From: Paramecium tetraurelia
Taxonomy: Eukaryota > Ciliophora > Oligohymenophorea > Peniculida > Parameciidae
Direction: 5' to 3'
Assembly (NCBI RefSeq): GCF_000165425.1
Contig: NW_001799648.1
Span: 248,001-312,000, forward strand
DNA: 64,000 nt
Position numbers and translations under genes: made by a program. Positions within the stretch are counted from its first letter, which is position 1. Each line of letters begins with the position of its first letter. Below the pieces are notes generated by a model that did not search any database, had not been told where the DNA came from, and saw nothing but the letters and a program-made list of their open reading frames with translations. Below are positions 46,829-58,858 of this stretch, in pieces.

Positions 46829-48561
46829 TCAACTTTTTCCATCTTGTTTAATTTTTCGTCCATTTTTATATTAATTTATGATTGTATCAAATTAAAAGCT
46901 TGAAAATATTGATTATAATTTATATTATTTTACAAACAAAAGGTATCGGATAACTCTATCCATTATCCATCTTTTAATCCATTTTCATCAATTATACCTC
47001 CACCTCTATCATAGATTTATTAAGTACATTTTTTTCTATTCATTTTCATATTATTTCTTAAATTCAATTTCAACTTTTCCAACTTTAATTCCGTTTTTGT
47101 ATTATCCACTAATAATTATGTATTAGGTACTAAAAATATTAAATTTGAATATACTCGCAAAAGTATTCATGCAAATCCATCCAAAATCCAACTTTGGTTT
47201 CATTTTCATCATAAATACCACCACCACTTTTAATTTACATTTAAAATTACATCTTTCTAACATCTTTGAGATTTTATTCCATATACATGGCATCCCATTA
47301 ACCGACTTTTTTATTATTTTAATATTCTCCAACTAAAGTAACTTAGCACCCACTTATAAATATTAATTATTCTCTATTACTTATGAAAATTATCATGTAA
47401 ATCAACCCATCTTCCTTATTTTTGACCAAATTCATCATAAATTCCACCTCCACTTAAAATCTTTTATAATTATTACACGTTGCTTTAATAATAGTTGGAT
47501 TTCCATTATTTTTATTTGATTCCATTAGAATACTCTCCTAAATAAGTAACTTAGCAAAATCTAAAATTTTATAAAACTAATACTGCCAATAATCATCATG
47601 TAAATCAATCCAATTACCATCCTTCAACCCATCCTGGTTATAAAGACCGCCCCCACTAATATTAATATCTTCAATAATACATTAATTTCTTTTTGTCATA
47701 CGAATCCCATCTTCCATTCTTCTTACCTTTGATATATTCTCCTTTGTATGACACTTAACCATACCTAGAGGAAACAAAATATAATACTCAATAAAATTGT
47801 CACTTAGTTCTATCCAGTTTCCAAATTTCAAACCATCATTATCATATTATCCTCCTCCTCTACTTTATGAAATAAAATCTACATAATTTTATTCTTAAAA
47901 AATGTATCCCATTTTCCAAATTCTTTTCCATCTTTATACTCTCCTTCATGTTTAACTTCTTATCCACTACAATATATTTTTGTTATACTTATAGAAATTT
48001 TGATGCATTTCAATCCATTTTCCTTATTTTTGTCCTAAATCATCAAAAAGCCCTCCACCACTAACTAATCCAAATAGTTTTTACATGATTTTTTCATCTA
48101 CTTTTGTATTCCATTATCCAACTTTTATTCCATTATTATAAAACCCTTAATGAGTCATTCTACAAAGGCTACGTACAATATCATCTTATATACTCCCAAA
48201 AATATTCTGATAATTCTATCCATTTTCCTACTTTTTAATTATTTTCATTAAAGCAACCACCAACTAATAATTAATGTCCTTTCCATTTTGCGAACCACAA
48301 CTCTTTTTGATCTTTCTTTAATCCGAATTCCCAATCTAAATGTTTTAGATGCTCTAGATTTATAATTTTTTGAGGACTTTAAATTGAATTATTTAGCAAT
48401 TCCCTAATATACTACTCAGCACACTACCTTAATATTTCTCCATCCTTAATATACGCAATCTTCTGCTCTTTTTCATTATATTAAAGTTAAATTTTGGTTT
48501 TTTTTAAAATCAGCTCCTTCCTTTGAATTCCAATTTCTTCCAATCTTTTTTAATCGTTCAT
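46829..48561 (-). CDS. Tandem MORN-like repeat protein with repeat-matched introns
   Basis: After a helical N-terminus (MNDQKRLEEIGIQRKELILK) about six repeats of ~45-50 residues follow, with consensus G-G-G-x-Y/F-D-x-x-G-x-K-x-G-x-W-I-x-L-x-x-F and G-E-Y-x-x-G-x-K-x-G-x-W-D (examples SGGGLFDDLGQKQGKWIEMH, KHEGEYKDGKEFGKWDTFFK, GGGLYNQDGLKDGNWIDLHD). These resemble MORN units but are wider. About a dozen introns of 20-35 nt fall at two recurring places: just after the WI-x-LHDxF block and just before GGG. Such repeat proteins form very large Paramecium families; binding role likely, function unknown. Exact codon count was not confirmed for this gene. Confidence 0.7.
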
Positions 48562-48846
48562 TTTATTATTATTATTGAATTAAACTAAAAGTTACAAAAT
48601 ATTTAATTTTCTTTAATCAAAAGAAAATTAAGATTAGAGACTTAATAATTTATAAGTTAAAAATAAATTCTTAATTTATGTTCAAACTCTAATATTGAAT
48701 TCTAAAAGGAATTTTAAAGGAAAAATGTCTTGCAATGAAATATAAATTTATACTTTTTCCAAAGTTAAAAGAATTTCTATACTCAAAGTTGAATCTATCT
48801 CATGAGGGATCATAAATCAAAAGAAAATTTTTGTTTGTATTAGATA
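48562..48846. other. Intergenic, 285 bp, no gene seen
   Basis: AT-rich without coding character on either strand. It holds the promoter of the minus-strand repeat gene. Confidence 0.45.
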
Positions 48847-50280
48847 TCAATGATTTTCCTAAAAGTTAGTAAATAAAGGAATCAGTAAGAGATATAGTTT
48901 TCTTTGCATTTGATATAAATTTAAAAAAAATATAACAATATAATAATAACTGATATATTTAGAATTTTAAATATATATTTAATCGTTATTCAACAAAAAT
49001 GGTATTTAAAAACAGTTTTATATTTAAAACCAGTTTTATTTTGAAGTGTTTTTTTTTTTTGAGTGATTCTAAAATGAAATCCAACTTTTCTACTTTTTTT
49101 AAATTTACCTTATGTTAATTTTTATTTTTAGATTAAACAACCAATCCCATATCCATGAAATTATGTTTTTTCGAATTCTCCAATATTATTTTCTGTATTC
49201 CAATTTTCCATTATCTTTAAGTTCTTATAATCTTTCTTCATTTGCTTTTTTATTTAGATTCTCAAATATTCCAAAACTATTTAAGAATCCATTTTCCCAC
49301 TCACCTGAATAATAAAATTATCTATTTTTTCCCTCATTATCATATTCAATCATAATTCCTTTGCCATTTTATTTGTTATTGTAAAATCCACCCCTATAAT
49401 ATCGTTTCATTTTGAAGCCAATAGGATTCACCTGAATAGATAAATAGCAAATCTTAACATTCTTGCCTAATTTATCTCCTTCTTTATCAACTATTATATT
49501 TATGTAATGAATTAACTCATTCTTTTCCTTATCAAACTCAATCATTTCTCCTTGAAAATGTTAATTTTAGAAAAGTCCTTTTTTTAAGATGCAAATATCA
49601 TTATAATCTTGTATTAAAAAGCCATAGAATTCATCTCTCATTAGTCTTTGTTCATTTCGTTCATTCAGTTAAATCAGTTGTTGAATTTTATATTTATTTT
49701 GGTTCTTCTATTGTTTTAATCGCTAATATTGAATAAGGGGAGGATATTCTATTTCATCTAGTGTTTTAAACTTTTCCCAATTAAAATCAAGTGGATTTGG
49801 TTAATTGTATAATGCTTGATCCACAATAGCATTTGACTTTATATCTTTACAGATATAATCTATTTTGAAGTCATATTCATCACTTTCCTACTATATTTAT
49901 AGAAGAAATAAAATAATATTATCTTCATTCACGATCATTGTTTGTTCATTTTTAAAAAACAGCATCCCAATTATTAAAAAATATAAAATTTAGATGTTTC
50001 GTAATCCATGTTTCTCTTCACTAATTAAGAAATTCTTATCATTCATAAATTAAAAGGAATTATCAGTTTATATGTTACTATAATCATGTTTTTTTATGTA
50101 ATTATAGTGTTTGAATCTATCTATATTTTTCATATCATAAGTCTTCAAACATTTTAATTATTAGTCCAAAGTTCTATACTCAATTTTAATTTTTTCTTTT
50201 GAACCTATTCGTAACGTTAGATAATAAACATTGTTTGGGTCCCAAAGACTATATACTTATATAATTGGGTCGTTTTGCAT
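48847..50280 (-). CDS. MORN-repeat protein, 3' half of frame disrupted
   Basis: From MQNDPIIQVYSLWDPNNVYY the frame is open for about 400 codons: an N-terminal region of unknown fold, a helical middle (EYPPLIQYQRLKQQKNQNKY, ERNEQRLMRDEFYGFLIQDY) and MORN-like units (ICILKKGLFQNQHFQGEMIE, RGGFYNNKQNGKGIMIEYDN, YSGEWENGFLNSFGIFENLN). Near 49160-49210 the best MORN match shifts to another frame (NIGEFEKTQFHGYGIGCLIQ) with no credible intron between, so either the gene is frameshifted or my splice is wrong. The stop at 48847 is the formal end of the original frame; coding quality fades after about 49100. Confidence 0.5.
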
Positions 50281-50865
50281 TTTAATATAACAAAATAAAT
50301 AATAATATGATCTCAATAGGTGGTAATACCTATCAACTAAATAAAAAGAAACGGATGATAGATATTTATAGATTAAAATAGCAGAATTACAAATAATTGT
50401 TCATACAATTTCTTGGCAGTTATATATAACTTTAATTAATATAAATTTTCATTTTCTAATACTTTAATTAGCATTTATACACCTAGGTTGCTTAAAGAAA
50501 TTATTGTTAATCCTTTATCCATAACGATAATTTAAGTTATTTGATCAGCTTGGACTTTTCATTCGAATTATCGTAGAGCAATTTGTTTAGATTTTAGACT
50601 GATTGTGAGAATTTAATTTTTAAAACATATAGATCATTTTTAATTAAAGTAGATGTAAATAAAATTTCAGAAACCATCATATTGTGTTAACAATATCCTA
50701 TCATTTATTTATTCATTCTATGGAATGGAAGAGATAATGGACACCCAGAATCTCAACCAAATATATTAAGTATATCAAATATAGTTTTTATAGCTTTATT
50801 AGTAATTTATTATATTTAATAAGATAATTCAGATTCCATTATTATTTATATTAAATTTGTAAATA
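50281..50865. other. Intergenic, 585 bp, no gene seen
   Basis: No frame on either strand is convincingly coding. It separates the P450 end from the MORN-type gene start. Confidence 0.45.
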
Positions 50866-52401
50866 TCACTCTAATTTTTTAAGTCGTATAGCATCATCAG
50901 GTAAATATGTTTAAATTCCTCTTGATAACCAATTGACTTTGGTTAATTCTGGGTTCTTAATTACATCATAATTTAGGATAACGTGAGCCAATATAATTCT
51001 TGCTTCGATCATGGCCATATGTTATCCTATGCAATTTCTGCCTCCAGCAGCAAAAGGAATGTTTACGAAACCATTGTCTATTTAGATTGGCTTTGATTGC
51101 AACCATCTCTTTGGATTGAATTCTAATGGTTTTTCATAATGATTTGAATTGATATTAGCCAAAAAGCTGCCTAAAAGAATATAGGAGCCTTTTTTGATAA
51201 AAAGATCTTTGATTTGAATATCAGATTTAGGTTATCTTACTATAGGATGAACAACAGATGGTTTAAGTCTCATAACTTCTTTTAAGAAGCATTCCAATTA
51301 AACTAATTTTTTTAGAGAATCAGCAGTAACTTGTCCGTCAACAAGTGCTGATTTGGCTTCATTTCTCAACTCTTCCAAGTATGATGTATTTTCTGAAAGA
51401 AAAAGTAAGGAATTTGACACCAATGCTCCAGTTGTTTCAGTACCAGCTAAGAAAAGTGTAATAAATTAAGAAATAATATCTTCAGTTTCATATTGATAAG
51501 ATTCTTGCGTATCTTTTGATTTGGATAACTTATTTAAGTAAACATCCAGAAAATCTCCATTTTCCCATTTTCTACCTTCTTTTTCAATTTTGGATTTTCT
51601 CTTTGAAATAATTTAGTTTAGATCTTATTTGAATTTAATAACTCGAGTCAAAATCTCTTTTTCTGCTTTTAAACAATAATCCCAAGATTTCATTCCAAGG
51701 AGTTTTTATTTAAAATATATAAAGAAATTGCTAAATCTAACAAGAACAAAAGATTTTAAGATTTCGCCTAACTCAATCTAAGCTGGCTTGTCATTTATAA
51801 GCCAACCTTCTGCTTCTTGTCCAAAAAAACTTCTAATAACAACTCCACCAGTAATTGAACAAATATACTAGAATACCTAGTCTACAGTTTATTTGTTATT
51901 TATTGCATCTCTTGTTACTTAATTCATCATTGGGATTCTTTCCTTGAGTTTTTCAAAGAGAAAATGGTCACCAAGTAGAGATCTTTATTCCTTCCACTTT
52001 TCGCCTTCTGCAAACAATAAACCCTTGCTTAAAAGAAAACTAATGTTTAAGATGACAATATACTCCTTGATCCCACTTTAATCATGTTTTACTAATAGAT
52101 GGTGATCTAAATAGAGTGGTTTGTAATATTCAGGATCAACTATGATGAATACAGGCTTAGTGACAGAATTGGAGACTATCAATTTCACTTCAGGATGCTT
52201 AGTGATAATATCAATAACCCATTATTGAGGATTACCTTTCTTCGCTGATGATCTATAGATTTAGATGACACCCAAAATAGGAATGTAATAAAAATAAACT
52301 TGCTTACCGAATTACACTTTTAGTTTGATCATGATAAGCAATGGTCTCAGTATTAGATAAGTACCTATTAGAGCAAGGAATAAAAAAAAATAAAGAAACA
52401 T
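50866..52401 (-). CDS. Cytochrome P450 monooxygenase (511 aa)
   Basis: Intronless, 512 codons, normal P450 length. N-terminal membrane anchor MFLYFFLFLALIGTYLILRP; I-helix FLAGTETTGALVS with the proton-relay Thr; K-helix KEVMRLKP (E-x2-R); meander FNPKRWLQ; heme loop FAAGGRNCIGQHMAMIEAR with the ligand Cys in F-x2-G-G-R-x-C-x-G. It should bind heme in the ER membrane and use electrons from a reductase to oxidise a hydrophobic substrate, unknown here. Family assignment within P450 is not possible from sequence reading; microsomal-type features point to CYP4- or CYP5000-like ciliate members. Confidence 0.95.
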
Positions 52402-52978
52402 TAATTTATATATCATAAATCAAATCTGGTTATTGATATATTAATTAAAGATCAACCTAATAGGCGTTATCCCATCAGTACTTAGATTTGTGTAAGCAAA
52501 ATATCCAATGTATAAACTGTTGGTCAAAACTTAGAGGTAAATTGTTTTATTCAAGTGTCACAGCTTTAAATAAATATTAGTGCTATTTTAGAGTTTAGAA
52601 AACTGGTATAAACAAAATATTTATTGACAATCAAATTATTGAGAATAAGCTTATGAAATTTAGTATATGTATTGTATTAAATTTCATTATATTAAAATTT
52701 AATTAATGATTATAAAGATTATTCTAATAAAAGTTTATAATTTGGAGAGGTATAATGCATATTGTTTGCATAAGAGTATTCCTTAGAGTAAATAACAAAC
52801 AATAAATATTTGAAATTTTTGTTGAATTATATAATCTAAGGTAGAGATGTGCTTCTATGTAGTCAAAGACAAGTGGATTCTCAGATAAAAGTACACTCAA
52901 TACTATGTAATTTTCTCAGAAAGTTTGGAGTCAAATTAATTAAGAAACATACATTTTAATGAAATCTTTTAATTACAT
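52402..52978. other. Intergenic, 577 bp
   Basis: A 90-codon frame from about 52757 on the plus strand is open in the ciliate code but has no protein character, so I do not call it. This divergent gap must hold the promoters of the P450 and of the cysteine-rich gene at 52979. Confidence 0.45.
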
Positions 52979-55900
52979 ATGGAATAAATAAAAAACAAGA
53001 GACTCTTAGTGCTCATCTTATTGATTAGTTCTCTCACATTAGGATTAGGAGAACGTAATTGTCATTTTCGATATGATTAGCGACCCAAGTTTGCGATGAA
53101 GGCCACTATTTGTCAGGTCAAGTTTGTCAAAGTTGTTCTACATAATGTAAATAATGTAGTAGCGAAACTAGTAATCGTATATTATTAATAAAGTCTGTTC
53201 ATTGTGCTATGATGGATATATGGTTTACAATAATGCTTGTTAATCTTGTGGGTCTGGGTGTTAAACATGCTAATTATAACAATCTGGTTTAAGAATCCTA
53301 TCTGTGTCAGGGGAATCTAGAATATTATCAGGAGAGCCTGCCACAGAGTGTACTATGTGTTATGCTGGGTATTATTTGGAAGGGCCTGTTTGCAAATAAT
53401 GTGAAAAACCATGTTCAAGCTGTGCTACTTATTCAACAACTTGTACAACATGTATTGACATTACCAATTAAAATATACCAACTTGTGAGTGTTAATCGTC
53501 TTAATTTATGGACGTATATACCTATATGTGCCTACAATGTCCATAGGCTTGTTTAACATGTACTGCATAAAATACATGTTAAACTTGCATAGAAGGTTAT
53601 TTTTTGGATAATGAATCATGCCAAAATTGCGAATTACCTTGTAAAACATGTGAATCAACTTCAACTAAATGTTTATCCTGTGCTTTAGAAAATTAAATGG
53701 TAGATCCGCAATTCTAATGTGTTTGTGCTAATGAATATACATAAGTAGAAGGGAATTGCGAATAATGTCAAATTCCATGCTTAAATTGCGATCAACGAGT
53801 TGATTATTGTATTTCCTGTGCGACTCACTTTGAATTAAAAGAGGGTGGGCAATGTGTTTGTCAATTTGGGTATTTTTTGCATATGGATATTCTTAACAAT
53901 AAAGAATGCTAATAATGCTCTCCTTCGTGTGAGAGTTGTTAAAATGAGTCTACAGAATGTCTTACTTGTCTATATAGTAACTAATTTGTTGATTCATATC
54001 ATTAATGTGTTTGCAAAGAAGGATTTTTTTTTAAAGATAATGATAGTTTAGATTGTACCCAATGTGGTGTCGCATGTTAAATTTGTGATAACACAAGTTG
54101 TTAGAAATGTATTAATGAGATGATGGAAATTTAAGATTAATTATCTTGTGTCTGTCCAAAAGGATATTAATTTTTTGAAAACAACTGCTTTTAATGTTAA
54201 TTACCTTGTAGTAAATGCATTGATCAAACTGATATTTGCATTGAATGTTTGTAATCAAATTCATCTTTAAATGAAAATAAATGCATTTGCGATTCTGGAT
54301 TTGGACTATCATAAACATCATAATAATATTGTTCTCCATGTTAGTTTCCATGTTTGGAATGTTCAAGTGATGTTAATCTATGCACTAGGTGTTCTGAAAT
54401 TGGACTATTTTACCTAGAGAATTCAAAATGCAGATGTCCTAGTGGATATTTTATGTAAGGTCCCGGTTGCATTAAATGTTCTGATGAATGTTAAGAATGT
54501 AATTTTTATCCTGATTATTGTTTAAATTGCAGAGACTTAAATTATGAGTTCAAGAACAATGGATGCTTTTGTCCTTTTGGATATTATGTTGACAATGCTT
54601 TGAAATGTTCAAAATGTTAAGAACCATGTCAAACTTGTTAATAAAACTCTGATTTTTGTTTATCCTGTGTAGATCCTCTATATGAATTAATTAACAATTC
54701 TTGCTAATGCCCAATAAGTTATTTCTAATTAGTAGAAAACAATAATTTTAATTTATCAGCAGGATGTCATACATGCAACGAAATGTACTTGAATTGCATA
54801 GTATGTAATTTATCTTATTGTCAATAATGCTAATAAGGATATCGTTTTAATGAGAATTAGGAATGTTTGAATGCTATTTGCGGAGATTCTATTATTGTTG
54901 GCAATGAATAATGTGAGGATGGCAATGATAATGAATTTGATGGTTGTTTTTAATGTCAATGTGAACTAGGATGGATCTAAAATGAATTAGGTTGTTAGAC
55001 CATTTGTGGAGATCAAGTAATTGTGACTGGAGAATAATGTGATGATGGAAATGAAATTCAATTTGATGGATGTTATTAATGCAAATATGATTGCAATGAA
55101 TCTTGCATTGAATGCATAGAAGGACGTTGCATCAAATGCAAAGAAGGATTTCAACTTGAGGAAAATGAATGTAGCATTAATTGTGGAGATGGAATTTTAA
55201 ATGTTTTAACTGAATAATGTGATGATTCTAATAACATTCCTAGAGATGGTTGCAATAATTGTCATTTAGAAGATGGTTTCATATGTTATTGTTAAAACGA
55301 ATTGCTATTTCAATCTTGTGAAAGATGTTCGGATTATAATTGTTTAAAATGTGCCATCTAAAATTAACAGCAGGTCTGTCAAAATTGTATAGACGGATAT
55401 TTTGTTGATGCAACTTAAGGTTGTTCACAATGTGATAAAATTTGTCTGAAATGTACAAACTCTCCCAAAAATTGTGAAATTTTTGATTCATCAATTTAAT
55501 AACTAAAAGATTGTAATCAAAAGCTTGGATTCTACTATGATTATCAACTTAAAGATTGTGTTTCAAAATGTGGAGACGGTATTATTAGTGGATAAGAACA
55601 ATGTGATGATCTAAATACTAATGATTTTGATGGGTGTAATAATCAATGTCAAATTGAGTCTGGATACTTGTTTAATTTAAATAGTCTATCCTTGATTAAT
55701 GAACCATTCATATAAGTTTAATCCCAGTCTTCTAGTAATAATCAATATTCTATATATGCTGAGCAATTCTAAGATACTATCAATTGTACTGGTACTACAA
55801 TGAATATTGAACAATTCAATTAAACAGAATACAATTATACAATTATAGAATAAGGATTAAATTGTGATATTTCGATGCAATACTTTAAAACTGTAGAACC

Positions 55901-57293
55901 TTCAAATCTCATTCATGTCCTAATCAAATTCAAAAATCACCTCTCCAAAAGAACATTAGATGAATCACCTACTAAAGAAATCGTTATTGTTCCAAAGAGA
56001 TAGGTATATGCAACTGAAGAGCAAAAGGAGTAAGGAGAGGCTATGGCTAGTACTTCCAAATCTATATCATCATCCATTGTTGTATTTGCCCCATTAGCAT
56101 TATTAATTGGAGGCTTCAAGTTTATTTGGGCTATTCTAGATATTATGAGTTGGATGAATAACTTTTATTTCTTAAATGTATAATACCCAGAAAATGTAAG
56201 ACTCATTTTTTAATAAGCTGAATGGAACAACATAATCAATTTTCCAGAATTCGATATCTTCAATAAACCATCTGATGAATATTACTTTCAAGCTTAAATT
56301 AAATTCACTGAAAAAGATGTTGACCCATTATTTTTTAACAATGTTTAAATTGTTATTATTTTTGTGTTTCAAGTTCTTATTACTTGGCTGATTTGTTTTA
56401 TAATAAGAAAAACAATTTAGGCTTATTATAAAAAAAAAATTAGGATCTAAAGTGCAAATCATAAAATATTTTAATTGAAAACTAATTAATAAAATCAATC
56501 AATTCTCGAAAATGAAATATTGTAATCCACAATACAGAATTAAATTACCACTTTTGAAATTCCAAATCAACTCAAATCTATTTACTTTTCATGTTTAGAT
56601 TGTGAAAGATCATTTGTTGCTAATATGTTAAAAACTATATAAATAAGTTATTTAGATATTCTTTTGGCAATAATATTACAGATTACCAATTAATAGACAG
56701 CTAACAATTCTATTGTTAAAATCAACGTCATATTAGCGAGTCTATCTATTGGCATTGTAATTTTGTTGATTTATTTATCTTATCAAATTTCGGTTTAACA
56801 TCATTTGAAATTGGAAAATCAACATTTTAGTAGGAGATTTAACTGCTTCTATGAAGATGTAAAAACTAACTCCAAAATATCTATGAATTACTCTTTTTTG
56901 AATATGTTAAGGAAAACTATTTTTATTATAGCAACAGTGATTTTATATGATTTTCCAATATACTAAACAAGTGTTTGTTTTTTATCGTGCTTTTTGAACA
57001 TTATCTTATTAATGCACTGTAATCCATTCAATAATAGATAGTAATATATTCTGAACTTTATACCTGACTCTTGCATATGTATTATAGTAGGTATAACCAT
57101 AACTTTTGCCTTTTAAGATCAATTTCGATTACTAGAAGATGATATGATTTATTTTTTAGGATGGATTGTTGGAGCCTGTATTTATTTATCAATATTATTG
57201 TAATTACTGTTCCTAATAAAAGAACTTATACAATCAATATGGGAGAAAATTAGAAACCTATTTGTATATTTGAAAAAAAAATTTAATTTATGA
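52979..57293 (+). CDS. Second giant cysteine-rich multi-pass membrane protein (1421 aa)
   Basis: Two introns (53055-53080, 53171-53193) give 1422 codons. Signal peptide MEQIKNKRLLVLILLISSLT, then furin-type cysteine units (CDEGHYLSGQVCQSCSTQC, CTMCYAGYYLEGPVCKQCEK), then four or five Myxococcus-type units (EDGNDNEFDGCFQCQC, CGDGILNVLTEQCDDSNNIP, CGDGIISGQEQCDDLNTNDF), a linker, and membrane helices from about 56060 (SIVVFAPLALLIGGFKFIWA, VIIFVFQVLITWLICFIIRK, INVILASLSIGIVILLIYLS, further ones to the end). Same architecture as the gene at 40481, so a tandem paralogue with a shorter ectodomain. The ORF continues in frame past the TGA at 57291 (see next entry). Confidence 0.85.
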
Positions 57294-57630
57294 ATATATT
57301 CTGTTTATGAAATAGTAATAATTTACATGTTCATAGATAAACTCATATATGTAGCTGGCTTTTAAGCATCCATCATTTATCTAATAAATGTTATAATTAT
57401 CTAGTTCATTTCTGTAATTACCTATTTAGTATTTTAATTAATTTTCATTAATCTTTGGGTTTTTCCGTTTTAATTCTCCATTTATATAGCATATATATTA
57501 CCTTCTTAAAGTCCTTATGTTAGTGAGATTTTGACTCAAAAAGACAATGTAATTTATTATTTTTTAATTTCTCCAACCCCCCAAAACCATTCGAAGTATT
57601 AAGTTCTAAATATTTAGGTTAACCAAATCC
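57294..57630 (+). other. Open membrane-type frame continuing past the TGA
   Basis: In phase with the gene above, the codons after TGA 57291 read IYSVYEIVIIYMFIDKLIYV, then QASIIYLINVIIIQFISVIT, YLVFQLIFINLWVFPFQFSI and a hydrophilic end ILTQKDNVIYYFLISPTPQN. That is three to four plausible membrane helices. Either the TGA is a recent nonsense mutation, it is read through, or an intron I cannot place removes it. Beyond about 57650 the sequence becomes AT-run noise. Confidence 0.5.
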
Positions 57631-57639
57631 AATCTTTAA

Positions 57640-58150
57640 ATATATTCATAATAATATTTCAATAAGTTTATCATACAAAGGTTGATTTTATATTATTTTA
57701 TTTTATTATTACAATGTAAATTATAATGGTGACAAATTCATATTATTTTTACATTATAAAAATAAATGTTGATAAATAAAAATATCCTTTTAATAAATAA
57801 AAATTATAAATAATATTTATAAATGAGTAATTGGGCTTGATGATCTTCATGTAGATTCGATTATGAGATTAATTGATTATAATCATTCTTAGAGTATTCT
57901 TCTGTAGGATAGAACAATTATAGATAATTTCAGAGTAGATATATTTTTTTAAATTTATAAAAATCATCAAGCATGAAGGGTTTGATTCTCAAATGTATTG
58001 ATCTGATTAATAATATCGCTAAAATAATAAATATTCAAAATCATTCTAACTAATTCTTATTATATATAATTGTGATTATTATAATATGAAATAATAATTG
58101 AAGTGTGAACAATAAATTTTAGCTTGAGAATTATATATTCCTTAAATTAT
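57640..58150. other. AT-rich stretch without a gene
   Basis: Short frames only, with poly-A and TATA-type runs. Nothing coding is recognised. Confidence 0.45.
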
Positions 58151-58159
58151 ATCAGCCCT

Positions 58160-58855
58160 TGTAATTTATGTTGTCAATATATGAATCAAGAAGAAATTAG
58201 TCAGCAAGAAAAAGGACATCAATTAATATGTTCAGATTGTAATGTAAGATTTTTAAGTTTTTAGGTGAAACATATAGCTTTATTATCAACATCACAACGT
58301 TGATATAAATTCTTAATTACAGAACAAGCTGAAAAGGAATACACTTTTGAAAATTTTTAAATATATGACAATCATATAAACCAAAAATCAGCAATTTTAT
58401 TTGAGATTCAAGAAAGGCTAATATGATTAAATTCTTAAAGGATGGGGTGAGTAAACTTTCATGGAGTTTATCATAAATTTTATTCATGTCTCGATGGATT
58501 AGATTTATAAAGTATCAAAAAATTTAGATTATAAATCAGGATGCAACAATTTTGAGAGAAACCCCTACAAAAATACCTAAAATTTAAAAAATAAAAAGTA
58601 TTTTATATTAAGGTACTTTGTAAAATTTGATTATAATTAATAACTTAATGGAAACATTATAAAGGATATTTAATTAAGCATTGACTGATTGTTAGAAATC
58701 TGATATTCATAATAAGATTTATTATGATATAGATGATAATAATAGCAAATGGCCTCATTTCTAGGGGATTAAGCAAGATAGAATGGCAAAAAGAGGAAAG
58801 AAAATAGGATTATTAAATGGATTTAAAAAAATTTAAATAATAATTTATTAAAATA
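58160..58855 (+). pseudogene. Disrupted coding sequence with Cys pairs
   Basis: Protein-like blocks occur in three frames: SPCNLCCQYMNQEEISQQEK with GHQLICSDCN (four Cys, zinc-site-like, about 58160-58240), then ITEQAEKEYTFENFQIYDNH, and ORF 58486-58899, MSRWIRFIKYQKIQIINQDA through NSKWPHFQGIKQDRMAKRGK. A second frame has FYLRFKKGQYDQILKGWGEQ. I could not splice these into one protein, and the last ORF overlaps the start of the MBOAT gene. Probably a decayed or mis-spliced gene; family unknown. Confidence 0.35.
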
Positions 58856-58858
58856 TTT

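Noticed and set aside
52757..53040. 90-codon ORF upstream of the second cysteine-rich gene
   Set aside because: Composition follows AT bias, no domain or splice support, and it overlaps the start of a clear gene in another frame.
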